Program-made: the position numbers and the translations under genes
Origin: Blastocladiella britannica
Taxonomy: Eukaryota > Blastocladiomycota > Blastocladiomycetes > Blastocladiales > Blastocladiaceae
Length of the DNA: 12,016 nt
Direction of reading: 5' to 3'
Assembly (NCBI GenBank): GCA_025349905.2
Contig: MU625092.1
Location: 1 to 12,016 of the forward strand
In this document: positions 1 through 8,900 of the stretch, one piece after another
How positions within the stretch are numbered: position 1 is the stretch's first letter
Layout of the letters: each line of letters opens with the position of its first letter
The notes under the pieces: generated by a model
Told to the model about the DNA's origin: nothing
Databases searched by the model: none
Seen by the model: only the letters and a program-made list of their open reading frames with translations

Positions 1-2698
1 GCCGGTACCGGCCTGGTGCGTCAATTTTCTTCTTTTGCATCAATCGTCTCTCACGCTAACAGCTGGGCCACCATCATATGCATATCTAAACAAAAAAAAA
101 AAAAAAGACCGCGACTCTCTCAAGCGAGCGTGCGGCGACGACGCTACCTGCATCAACCGGGTCATGTTCATGGAGTGCAAGCCGGGCACCTGTCCCGTGG
201 GCAAGCGCTGCCAGAACCGGCGGTTCCAAACCAAGAGCGGTGCACCGATCGAGGTGTTTGATGCTGACCGCAAAGGCTTTGGCCTGCGCACGCTTTGCGA
301 TCTGCCCGCCGGCGCGTTCGTGATGGAGTACGTGGGCGACGTGATCACGCACCGCAAGTTTGTGCGGCGGGCCCGCGAGTACGCGCGCGCGGGCCACTCG
401 CACTTCTACTTCATGTCGCTGCAACCCGACCAGATCATTGACGCGCAGCAGCGCGGGTCGCTCGCTCGGTTCATGAACCACTCGTGCGCGGCTAACTGCG
501 TCACCCAGAAATGGGTGGTCGGCGACCACTTGCGGATCGGGATCTTTACCACCAAGCCAGTCAAGCGTGGACAGGAACTCACGTTCGATTACCAGTTTGC
601 GCGGTACGGCGACACCGCGCAGGCGTGTTACTGTGGGGAGTCGGTGTGCTCCGGGTTCATTGGCGGCAACTCCAAGGACACGCGCGCGGCCGAAGCGGTC
701 GCGGCCAGTATGGCCAATGACGTGCTCGTGAACGGGGATGCAATTCTAGGCGACGACAATGATGACGACGACTCGGACATGGACTCGGACACGTCGTCTA
801 AAGGCGGCGCTCACAAGCGGTCCCGCCGCGATCGTGACCGCCAACGATCGCGCAAGCACCAGCGCGCAGGGATGCCGGCGCGTCGCGACGACACGCTAGA
901 CGAAGGGACACTTCGACGACTGTTGTTGCCCCTGGTGGCGTCGGTGGACTCGACCACCGCGCGCGAACTGGCCCTGGCGCCGTCTCGCGTCGATAGCATG
1001 CTCACCAAGCTGCTGCGCATCGACTCCAAGGCGCAAAAGACCGCCGTCGACCTCAACTTGGGCCTCCCGAAAGTGTTGCGATGCGTTTTGGATGCGGCCC
1101 GCGAGCACGAGGCCCTCGACGATGCTGATGAGTCGGAGGAGCACCTGGCTGCGTCGGTGGGTGCAGTGGATCCAAGGTCAGGCGGGCCGGCAGTGACGAC
1201 TCGCCGTGGCTGGGCTGCTGCCGCTGCTACTGCCGCCGCGGAGACGCTGTCGGACGTTGGGTCCTCGGGTGGGAGCAGCAGTGGCGGGGTGGACGGCGCA
1301 ACCCGGCGCCAGACCCGCGCCACCCGGTGGCTCCGTACGTCTCTGGAAATGCTTGACGCGCTCCCGGTGCAGACCCGCAATACTCTCGTGGCCGCGGGCT
1401 TGCCGGAAACCATGGAAGAGATCAAGGACCACAACGACGACGTGGTCTCACACTTGGCGCGCGTGCTGGCCGGGAAATGGGCAAAGCTGGAGCAAGTGTG
1501 GGTGATTCCGCGCCGCGAGATTGTCCCTCCTTCTGCCACCGCCATGGACTACAGCAATGCAAGAGACGAGCCGCCCATCAAGCGGATGCGCGTCTCGGCC
1601 ATATCTACATCAATGATTGGCTCGCATCCACCCATGTCGCCGGCGTCGGCTGGGTCGGGGACACCAGCAACCCCCTTCACCACCGTACCGCCATGGTCAT
1701 CGTCCCAGTCGTCTCAGGCCCCGCCGCCACCGCCGCCGCTTCCAGCCCCGACGGCCCCGACACCGTGGCGCATGTACCGCGCGCCGGCCGGATATCCGTT
1801 CCCGCAGTACTACTACCACCCGATGTCCAGTGTCACGCGGTGGGCGCAGCCACAGCACTGCGAAATCATCGATGCTATGGCCAAGTTTGGGCCCGACCAT
1901 CGCATCCCACCACCGCCTCCGTTGCCGGCGGGGGTCTTTGCGGCGCCAGTGGTGTCGGCGAATACGGACGTGGACGACGTGGCCGATATCATTGAGGCGG
2001 CGCGGCGGGCGGCGATCGAAGCCGAGGCGAGGACGGTGCGCGAGCGCCAAGAGCGCGAGAAGACCGCGGCAGAGGAAGAGGAGAAGCGGCGACGCGAACG
2101 CCGAGACCTGCGCAACGCTTCGTCCTCGTCCCGTCGCGCCACTTCGTCGTCCACTGCTGCCGGGGCGGGGACGGGGACCAAGACATCGTCGTCGTCGTCA
2201 TCACGAAGCAAGCATCATCACCATGGATCTCGCAGCAGCAAACCACCATCCAAAGAGGCATCCAAGGAGGCGGCGGCATCCGAATCCGTCGACCAGATCA
2301 AGATCGTGCCTCCCCCGACTGGTAGCACCGCGTCTGCCACAGCACCATCTTCTTCAGCAACGACGACAAAAGAAGCATATAAACGGCACCCGGGCTGGTA
2401 CCGGCAGCTGGTCTCGGAGTACGTGGTCAAGCAGCTGACGGTGCACCACCGGCCACGCAAGACGGACCCGCCCCGGACCTACGTGCACCCTCTGGGCACC
2501 TCGGACGCGTTCAAGGCGGTTGCCCGCGACCTGGCCCACGAGATCCTGTGCCGCGAGTCGGTTCCGGATCCGTCGCGACCGCAGTTGACGAACTTGTCGG
2601 CGGCGCTCAAGGCCAAGATCGACAAGTACGTGGCCGCCAAAGTGGACCGGTTGAAGCACACTGCGAAGAAGACCGCCAAGGCCGCGGGAGCACTTTGA
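1..2698 (+). CDS. SET2: Set2-type histone H3 lysine-36 methyltransferase (5' partial)
   Basis: Spliced as <1..15 + 108..2698; the N-terminus lies left of the window. Set2 enzymes methylate H3K36 in the nucleus during transcription, recruited by phosphorylated RNA polymerase II. Seen in order: the AWS Cys cluster (108-230, with ACGDD, CINR, CQNRRFQ); a SET domain (231-600) with YVGDVI, the catalytic-core RFMNHSC (470-487) and ELTFDY; and a post-SET CYCGESVC near 630. Next come an Asp/Ser-rich acidic run and a Lys/Arg-rich probable nuclear signal (750-880). A helical LEDGF/TFIIS-N-like bundle follows (890-1125 and 1320-1515), split by a low-complexity insert. A divergent WW domain lies at about 1757-1855 (PTPWRMYR ... 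QYYYHP ... TRWAQP), and a C-terminal SRI domain at about 2380-2640 (HPGWYRQLVSEYVVKQL). This is the fungal Set2 order. The reading frame also stays open upstream to 35, but without an ATG; joining 1-15 gives RYRPDRDSLKRACG, a normal AWS sequence. No key SET residue appears lost. Confidence 0.94.
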   Translation, partial: PVPAWCVNFLLLHQSSLTLTAGPPSYAYLNKKKKKDRDSLKRACGDDATCINRVMFMECKPGTCPVGKRCQNRRFQTKSGAPIEVFDADRKGFGLRTLCDLPAGAFVMEYVGDVITHRKFVRRAREYARAGHSHFYFMSLQPDQIIDAQQRGSLARFMNHSCAANCVTQKWVVGDHLRIGIFTTKPVKRGQELTFDYQFARYGDTAQACYCGESVCSGFIGGNSKDTRAAEAVAASMANDVLVNGDAILGDDNDDDDSDMDSDTSSKGGAHKRSRRDRDRQRSRKHQRAGMPARRDDTLDEGTLRRLLLPLVASVDSTTARELALAPSRVDSMLTKLLRIDSKAQKTAVDLNLGLPKVLRCVLDAAREHEALDDADESEEHLAASVGAVDPRSGGPAVTTRRGWAAAAATAAAETLSDVGSSGGSSSGGVDGATRRQTRATRWLRTSLEMLDALPVQTRNTLVAAGLPETMEEIKDHNDDVVSHLARVLAGKWAKLEQVWVIPRREIVPPSATAMDYSNARDEPPIKRMRVSAISTSMIGSHPPMSPASAGSGTPATPFTTVPPWSSSQSSQAPPPPPPLPAPTAPTPWRMYRAPAGYPFPQYYYHPMSSVTRWAQPQHCEIIDAMAKFGPDHRIPPPPPLPAGVFAAPVVSANTDVDDVADIIEAARRAAIEAEARTVRERQEREKTAAEEEEKRRRERRDLRNASSSSRRATSSSTAAGAGTGTKTSSSSSSRSKHHHHGSRSSKPPSKEASKEAAASESVDQIKIVPPPTGSTASATAPSSSATTTKEAYKRHPGWYRQLVSEYVVKQLTVHHRPRKTDPPRTYVHPLGTSDAFKAVARDLAHEILCRESVPDPSRPQLTNLSAALKAKIDKYVAAKVDRLKHTAKKTAKAAGAL
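16..107 (+). other. Intron in SET2 (AWS region)
   Basis: Donor GTGCGT at 16, acceptor AG at 106-107, 92 bp, phase 1. Possible branch sites are CTAAC (55-59) and CTAAAC (86-91). The acceptor follows 15 consecutive A residues (92-106) rather than a pyrimidine tract. Splicing gives the AWS reading RYRPDRDSLKRACG. The boundaries are inferred from the family pattern, not from transcripts. Confidence 0.7.
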
Positions 2699-3193
2699 CT
2701 TTTATATACAATTTCATTTTATTGGCGTCGATTCCCGCCTTTTCCATATCCATGCCATGCGATTGCACGACGTTGTAGCAGGGCCTTGCAGCTGTGGAGT
2801 GGGTGGTCAAGCTTCGAGTCGACGCAGTCCCCGCCGGTCCCTCGCGACCCCACCCGGGAGCGTCGAGGTTCCTCCCGTTCCTAGTCGACAGCAAGCCGTG
2901 AATATCATTTTTCAATTGGCCCGTTCTTCCCTTGCTTGGAGCACCTTAATGGATCAGGGTACCCCAACCATAAGCAAAAATGAGTGGTCAATATTGTGTC
3001 ACTGGAAGGGACTTTGTGACTGAATATTTTTTAGAGTTAAGATCAATGAACAAGAACTCTATTCTCGCCTTCAAAAGTACAAAAAGGGCAGCCGTTTCCC
3101 ACCTCCTCAAAGGTAAAAAAAAAAAGCATCACACACATCCAATCCAAACAACCCAAACAACCCAAACCAACAAAACAAATCTTTTCAACAAAC
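2699..3193. other. Intergenic: SET2 3' UTR and protoglobin promoter/leader
   Basis: This is a 495-bp stretch of lower GC without a convincing gene. The left part starts with a T-rich 3' UTR (TTTTATATAC at 2700). No canonical AATAAA is seen on the plus strand. The right part becomes A-rich, with a poly(A) tract near 3116-3125, and then passes into the A/C-rich leader described separately. A small inverted repeat, GTCAC/GTGAC (2998-3002 and 3016-3020), is present but weak. Short open frames here have no recognisable family or codon bias. Confidence 0.6.
3127..3193 (+). promoter_or_regulatory. A/C-rich, probably unstructured 5' leader with 9-bp repeat
   Basis: Immediately upstream of the protoglobin ATG, the plus strand is almost free of G. 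It carries about three tandem copies of the 9-mer CCAAACAAC (3144-3170, the third imperfect). It ends in AACAAACATG, with A at -3 and so a favourable initiation context. Such A/C-rich leaders form little structure and are common upstream of well-translated messages. That it is transcribed is inference. Confidence 0.5.
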
Positions 3194-4037
3194 ATGTCCG
3201 CCATTCAGCACATTGACCGTGATCGCCTCTACACCGACATTGTGTACCGGTTCCAGTACGTGGCGTCGTTCATTGGGTTTGGTGCCGCCGACCAAAAGGC
3301 GATCCACGACTCTGTCTCGCATGTGGCCCCGCTGGTGCCCGTGGTGGTGGATGCGGTGTACGACAAGCTGTTTTCGTACGACATCACCAAGGCGTCGTTT
3401 GCCCACCGCATGGAAGGGTTCAGCGGCAAGTCGGTCGAGGACACCGACGCATTGACGCTCAAGGCCGACCAGATCAAGTTCCGCAAGGAGCACTTGGCAA
3501 AGTACCTGGTCAAGATTGTGACGGGCGAGTACAACGAGGCCATGATCAAGTACCTCGACTGGGTGGCTCTGGTGTGCTTATTCTTTTTTTTTTTGTTTTA
3601 ATGCATTTCCATGCCAGACAGCAGAAACTCACACACACCCAAAACAATAACAGATCCACACCGACAACAACTCCAAGACGTCGTCCATCAACGTGGAGCT
3701 GATCCACATCAACGCGCTGATGGGCTTTGTCGAGCACGTGCTGTTGGGTGCCATTTCGGACCTGCCCCTGGACGCGGCCACCAAGAAGGCCACGCTCATT
3801 GCCTACTCCAAGCTGCTGTGGGTCCAGAACGATTTTTTCATCCACTACTACGCGGCCGACGGGCTCGAGCTCGCCAACGCCAGCGCCAACGTCAAGGGCG
3901 TGCATCACAAGACGTCAGCGGCCGCGCGTGCCTTTGGTGCTGCTGGTGCGTCCGAGGCCAAGTCGTTTGCGGCCGGTCTGCTGATTGGCGGCGGTCTGGC
4001 CGCCATTGCCGCCAAGGCGCTGTCGCACATGTTCTGA
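3194..4037 (+). CDS. Protoglobin-domain (globin-sensor) protein
   Basis: Two exons, 3194..3571 and 3654..4037, encode 253 residues. I recognise the fungal protoglobin family: IDRDRLYTDI near the N-terminus, VYDKLFSYDIT, the YLDWVAL-IHTD junction, ELIHINALMGFVEHVLLGAI and LLWVQNDFFIHYY. Protoglobins are all-helical haem proteins that bind O2, CO or NO; the role of the fungal members is not established. H128, second codon of exon 2, aligns with the probable proximal (F8) His of fungal relatives. The globin part ends near residue 210. It is followed by an Ala/Ser linker and a hydrophobic Gly/Ala-rich C-terminal segment (SFAAGLLIGGGLAAIAAKAL), possibly a tail anchor or amphipathic helix. The start ATG is the first in frame and sits behind an A/C-rich leader. 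It converges on the aldehyde dehydrogenase gene, 79 bp between stops. There is no transducer domain, so this is a single-domain globin rather than a globin-coupled sensor. Haem binding is inferred. Confidence 0.87.
3572..3653 (+). other. Intron in protoglobin gene
   Basis: Donor GTGTGC at 3572, acceptor ending AATAACAG at 3653, 82 bp, phase 0. It has a T-rich early part and an A/C-rich 3' end. Removal joins ...YLDWVAL to IHTDNN..., matching family spacing and placing the candidate haem-ligand His one codon after the junction. Confidence 0.8.
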
Positions 4038-4100
4038 TGATCCGCTATTGGGTCCCAATCTGCTTACACATATTTCTTCTCTACCCTGTACTTGTCCAAA

Positions 4101-4106
4101 AATAAA
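4101..4106 (+). terminator. Candidate poly(A) signal AATAAA for the protoglobin gene
   Basis: A canonical AATAAA hexamer lies 63 bp after the protoglobin stop and only 10 bp before the stop codon of the convergent dehydrogenase gene. Cleavage 10-30 bp downstream would therefore fall inside the antisense coding region of the neighbour. Use of the signal is inferred. Confidence 0.5.
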
Positions 4107-4116
4107 CGTTATTGAA

Positions 4117-5769
4117 TCAAATCTTTGAAAACGTGAACCACTTGGCCAACCCAATGTACTTTTCGCCCACGGGCGAGTACCGCACGGTGTTGATGGCCTC
4201 CATCCCCATGGGCTTGATCAGCGTCGCGCGGTGGTGCGAGAAGGTGTCAAACCCGTACTTGCCGTGGTACATGCCCATCCCAGACGGGCCCACGCCGCCA
4301 AACGGCAGCCCGGAGGTGATGATCTGCATCATGGTGTCGTTGACCACCACGCCGCCCGACTGCGTGTGCGCCAAGAGCCACTGGTCGGCGGCCGGCGCGC
4401 GCGAAAAGATGTACATGGCCAGCGGGTGGTCGCGCCGGTTGATCACGGCGGCAGCGGCGCGCATGAACGCGTCGCCGCCAGGAACACCTGACTCGTCCTC
4501 GGTACCGGCCGGTGCAGCCGCCACGTCGATGGGAATGATGGGCAAGATCGGACCAAAGATCTCGTCCTGCATGATGGGCGCGTCGCGGCCCACGTCCGCC
4601 ACGACCGTCGGCGGAATGTACTTGGTGGCGCGGTCCCATGCGGCGGGGTCCCCAACCACCATGCGTCCGTGGGTTGTGTTGCCAGGACCAAACGACGGCA
4701 GGTACGCCGCCAGCCGGTCAAAGTGCCGCTCATTCACGATCCGGCCATAGTCGCGCGAAGCCTTCGGGTCCGCGCCGTAGAACTCGCCAATGGCAATCTG
4801 CAGCTCGCGCAGCAGCGGCTCCTGCTGCTCGCGGGACACCAGCACGTAGTCAGGCGCAACGCACGTCTGGCCGGCGTTCATGTACTTGCCAAACGCGATG
4901 CGACGGGCCGCCACCCGCAGGTCGGCCGACGGGTGCACGATCACGGGCGATTTCCCGCCCAGCTCCAGCGTCACGGGTGTCAGGTGCGCAGCCGCGGCCC
5001 GCATCACGATCCGGCCCACGGCGCCGTTGCCCGTGTAGAAAATGTGGTCGTAGTGTTGCTTGAGCAGCTCGGTGGCCACTTGCACGCCGCCATTCACCAC
5101 ACGGAAGAAGCGTTGGTCCAAGTACCGCGGGACCAGATCGGCAATCAGCTGGGCGGTGTGGATGGAGATTTCGGACGGCTTTTTATATTTTGGTTTTGAG
5201 TACAATTGTCCAGTTCTTCAGTGCAGCATGAAAAATATATATACCTTGATGATGACGGCATTTCCGGCCGCAATGGCCGCGACCACGGGAGCGAGGGTGA
5301 GCAAAAGCGGGTAGTTCCAGGCGCCCATGACTAGCACCACGCCAAGCGGCTCCTTGCGCACCATCACGCTGTCGGCGAGATTGACCAGCCCCCGGCGCGG
5401 AGCATCGGGCTGCGCCCAGGCGTCCATGTTGTGCACTGCCTCGGCCACGTCGTTCTGCAGGTTGGCGATTTCGGTCATGATGCCTTGTAAGCGCGCCTTG
5501 TGCAGATCGCGCACCAGGGCCGCCGCCAGCACGTCCTCGTTCTCGCTGAGCATGCGAGCGAGCGCACGCAACTGCAGCTTGCGGAACTCGATCCTGTGCA
5601 GCGCGCGGGTGGTGGCCCACGACCGACGAACGCTGGTCACGGTGTCGGCCAGCTCCGGTAAGGGTGTCTCGACGAGGGCGGTGGGCACCGCGAAGTCGGC
5701 GGCGTTCCAGGTCTTGCCGGTGGCGGCATTGACCACCTTGGGGTCTTGCGCGGCGGGGTACTTGGTCAT
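4117..5769 (-). CDS. Fatty-aldehyde dehydrogenase, ALDH3 class
   Basis: Two exons on the minus strand, 5769..5245 and 5178..4117, give 528 residues. ALDH3 enzymes oxidise long-chain and aromatic aldehydes to acids with NAD(P)+, often at ER or mitochondrial membranes (fungal Hfd1, mammalian ALDH3A2). The catalytic set is present: N152 in MGAWNYP, E247 in LELGGKSP and nucleophile C281 in NAGQTC. Also seen are FYTGNGAVG (cofactor-site region), QDEIFGPILPI, LPFGGVGPSGMG and YHGKYGFDTFSHHR, the last typical of class 3. Compared with ordinary ALDH3 there is an extra Ala/Gly/Glu-rich loop after PILPIIPID (plus strand about 4475-4535). No clear C-terminal membrane helix follows; the protein ends KWFTFSKI. 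The ATG at 5769 is the first in frame. The gene is head-to-head with the ethylene-receptor-like kinase (212 bp apart), so shared regulation is possible. Substrate is not determinable. Confidence 0.93.
5179..5244 (-). other. Intron in ALDH3 gene
   Basis: Minus-strand donor GTATAT starting at 5244, acceptor AG at 5180-5179 preceded by A-rich sequence (ATATAAAAAG), 66 bp, phase 0. Splicing joins GNAVIIK to PSEISIHTA, the uninterrupted NAVIIKPSE typical of aldehyde dehydrogenases. Confidence 0.9.
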
Positions 5770-5981
5770 TTTTTTTGTTATTTTTTGGTGTGGCGCAAAG
5801 GGTGTTTTGTCTGCTCTTGAAGCGAAAAACGACGAAGACCAAAAATCTCAAGGCGCATCTGCATCGCTGGATCAGAGACACTCAAGCAAACCCTTTCCCT
5901 AGCAAATACTCATACTGACCGCGGCACCCAGGATTGGTCGACCATCAAAACAGCAAAGAAACCTTATCCAACCAGTGGACA
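5770..5981. promoter_or_regulatory. Divergent promoter region between ALDH3 and the receptor-like kinase
   Basis: These 212 bp separate two divergent start codons, so both promoters and both leaders must fit here unless one lies within a neighbouring gene. T-rich runs lie next to the dehydrogenase start (5769-5790). An ATTGG (CCAAT on the minus strand) is at 5933-5937. The 10-bp perfect palindrome TGGTCGACCA lies at 5935-5944, 38 bp upstream of the kinase ATG. No TATA box is evident. The palindrome could bind a dimeric factor, but this is untested and a 10-bp palindrome may occur by chance. Confidence 0.5.
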
Positions 5982-8900
5982 ATGACCTCAGCACCGCCGC
6001 CTTCCTCATACAGCCCGACCCGCCTCTTTCTCGAGCCTTCCAACGACGCCCATCTCGTGGGAATGGTCGCCGATGCCGCTATTGCCTTCGCCTACGTGGC
6101 CATTCCTTGGTACATGTTATTATTTTCCTCATGTTGTTGCCATTGGCAAACACTCACTCTCCACCATTGGACACTGTAGCACCCTCTTCTACTTTGCCCG
6201 TCGGCTGCGCTTGAGTCTGACTTCGGCCCGCTACCACATGGTCGTTCTTCTCTTTATTTCATTCATTACGCTCTGGTCCGTATTTCTTTTTGCTTGTTGC
6301 TTGATCACACTGAAGTAACCACCATCTCCCCATACAGCGGCATCACACACTTTTGCCACGTCCTGGTTCACGACGAGCACCTGATCATGGTGTTTTTCAA
6401 AGTGCTCACGTACGTCACTCTTGCATTGTATTTTATTTTTCTTCCCAGAGAAAATCTCACGATCACAATTTTGTTCTATTTTTAGCGCCGTTGTCTCAGT
6501 CATGACCGCCATCGTCATGTCGCATCTTATCCCCAGCGCACTTCAGCTCCCTTCCCGGTTCTCGGCGCTCGAGGAAGAGCTCGGGCTGCGTATTGACGGC
6601 GAGCTGCTCCTTCGGCTCGAAAACACCAACTTGCAAAAGCTCCGGGCCATCACCCAAGCCGTCCGCCAGCCGCTGGCGCACCAGCGGATCTGCGAGGTTG
6701 CGTGCGAGCAGCTTGCTCAAAACTTCAGCTTGCGGAGCGCTCTTGCCCTTTCCCTCGACTTGAACCGATCCGGCCTGGCCATGTGCATTGCCGCCGAAAA
6801 CGGGCTTGGGGCGCCCACGGCACCACGGGTGCCTATTCCCGTCGGAACCCAGTTGAAGCTCGGCCCGTACATGATCACAAACCTCCACGCATCGTCCTTT
6901 GCCGCTTCGACCGCGACCGCAAGCACCAGTGATCTGCCGCAGCTCGACGAAAGGAACTGCTTGTCGATTGTTCCCCGCCGGCTTCGGGCCATTTTGGGCA
7001 CACAAGTCCCACCTGACATGTTCGGCACCCTCATTTTCTTGCGCAAGGAGCCGCATCGCCCCGATGTTTGCTGCAGTGCGAATGCACACGAATACACGTC
7101 TGAACTTGTGCACGAACAAGATCTCGCGCTGTTGCTGCTTCACAGCCAAGATGCGCTGATCCACGATCGCGCCGTCTTGGGCGACGCGGTTGGCCAGGTC
7201 GAAATGGCGCTCGCACAGTCGATGCAATTCGATCGCGATGCGGCGCACCGCGCACAGGTCAGTATCCTGGAACGCGAGAAGCGCGAGGCCGAGGAGCTCA
7301 GCGGCGTCAAGACGGCGTTCCTGGCCACCATTTCGCACGAGCTGCGGACGCCCTTGAATGCCATCAGTGCGTTAATATTCATTCCTTTCAAATCTCATAT
7401 TTTTGTTTTGGCTTACAAATCTGAGACACTACCACAGTTGGACTCGTCGACTTGCTCCTCTCTCAGGAAGCGTTGGCCCCAAGCATCCGCGAGATTTTGC
7501 AGGTCGTATCGGCGTCGTCCAATCTGTTGCTGACTCTTGTCAACGACATTCTCGACTTTTCCAAACTCGAGTTCCATGGCACCTCCTTTGCTCTCGACAT
7601 GGCACCCATCTCGTTGACCGATGTGGTGGAGCAGACGGTGGCATTGGTGTACCCGAGCGCGACCAACAAGGGCGTCATTGTCACCGCGATCCTCGAGCAC
7701 GAGACCGACCACGTGCTGGGCGACAAGCTTCGCTGCCGCCAAATCATCACCAACATCCTCTCCAACGCCATCAAATTCACCTGTGGGGGCTGGGTCACGC
7801 TCACCATCACGTCCACACCGCCAAGCTCGCTTTACGTGGACGGCGATCCAATGTGTGGCCGCACGCTTCGGCGCCTTGATTTCACAAAACAAGCCAACTT
7901 GGAGGAGGAGGAGGACCCCGAAGGAAAACCAGAGTGCGTCTACTTCCAAGTGCGCGACACGGGGATTGGGATCGTGCAAGACAAGCTCCCTCTGCTGTTT
8001 GAAAAGTTTCAGCAACTCGACTCGTCCATCACGCGCCGGTTCCAGGGTACGGGTCTTGGGCTGGCCATTGTCTCGCGCCTGGTGGAGCTGCACCACGGTA
8101 GCATCACAGTCGACTCGATTCCCAATGTGGGCTCCCTATTCACCATCACTCTGACGTTTCCGCGCATCACCAGGCCACCGTCGCCGACCAGGTCGTTGGT
8201 GGCAGAGCGCCTGGTCGGAGTCCATGTTGGCGTGGCGTTATTTGAAGGCGATGCGCAACGGGCGGTCATGGCACTGCTCCACCCTTACCAGTGCGTTCGC
8301 GTGGAACTGGCGCACCAAACCCCAACGGACCTGGACGTGGTGTTGATTAACGGGGATGTGCTCGTGACGCTTTCGGTACCGCAGCAAATGCAGCTGGCGT
8401 GCTCGATTTCGCCAGCGCCAGCGGTGATAATCTTTCAGCACTCACCGGACCAAGACGTGCAAAGGGCGCTGACGGATCGGTTCAGCACCGGCGCCTGCGT
8501 GCTGTTCCTGACGCAGTTTGTCCAGAAAGCCGAGCTCGAGGCGGCGTTGCGGAGGGCGCTCATGCAGTCGTCGTCGGCCAGTCCAGGGTCTGACCAGGTG
8601 CCGAGCATCCTGTCTTTGTTGCCGTCAATCGAGGAGCCAAAACCGTTGCCCGAATCGCCGACGCTGGCTCTACCGCCCGCCACCAGGGCGCGCGCGGTCC
8701 CACAATTACGCCTGGAGCCGACTCCCGCGCTAACATTCGCTCCCCGGCCGGTCAAGACCATTGATGACGTTCGAATTTTGTTGGTGGACGACAATCCGGT
8801 CAATCTGACGGTTGCGCACAAGACCCTGGCGTTGATTGGGTACACGCATATCGACGAGGCGACCAATGGCTTGGAAGCGGTCGCATTTGTCGAGGCGCAT

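Noticed and set aside
811..1545. Long antisense and alternate-frame ORFs within SET2 (for example 811-1545 minus and 1617-2438 plus)
   Set aside because: These are shadows of a GC-rich coding region; their translations are Arg/Pro/Ser-rich and match no family, while the SET2 frame holds clear domains.
3144..3170. Short tandem 9-mers considered as a CRISPR-like or satellite array
   Set aside because: Only about three imperfect copies with no spacers, in an A/C-rich leader; simple low-complexity sequence explains it.
3194..4037. Recent bacterial transfer of the protoglobin gene
   Set aside because: The gene has a spliceosomal intron, host-like composition and sequence blocks of the established fungal family.
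4112..4750. Plus-strand 212-codon frame opposite the ALDH3 gene
   Set aside because: Antisense shadow of conserved dehydrogenase exon 2; no independent family or start context.
6421..6485. In-frame extension upstream of kinase exon 4, possibly an alternative start
   Set aside because: It is intron 3 sequence: T-rich, bounded by GTACGT and TTTTTAG, and splicing restores KVLTAVVS as in ethylene receptors.
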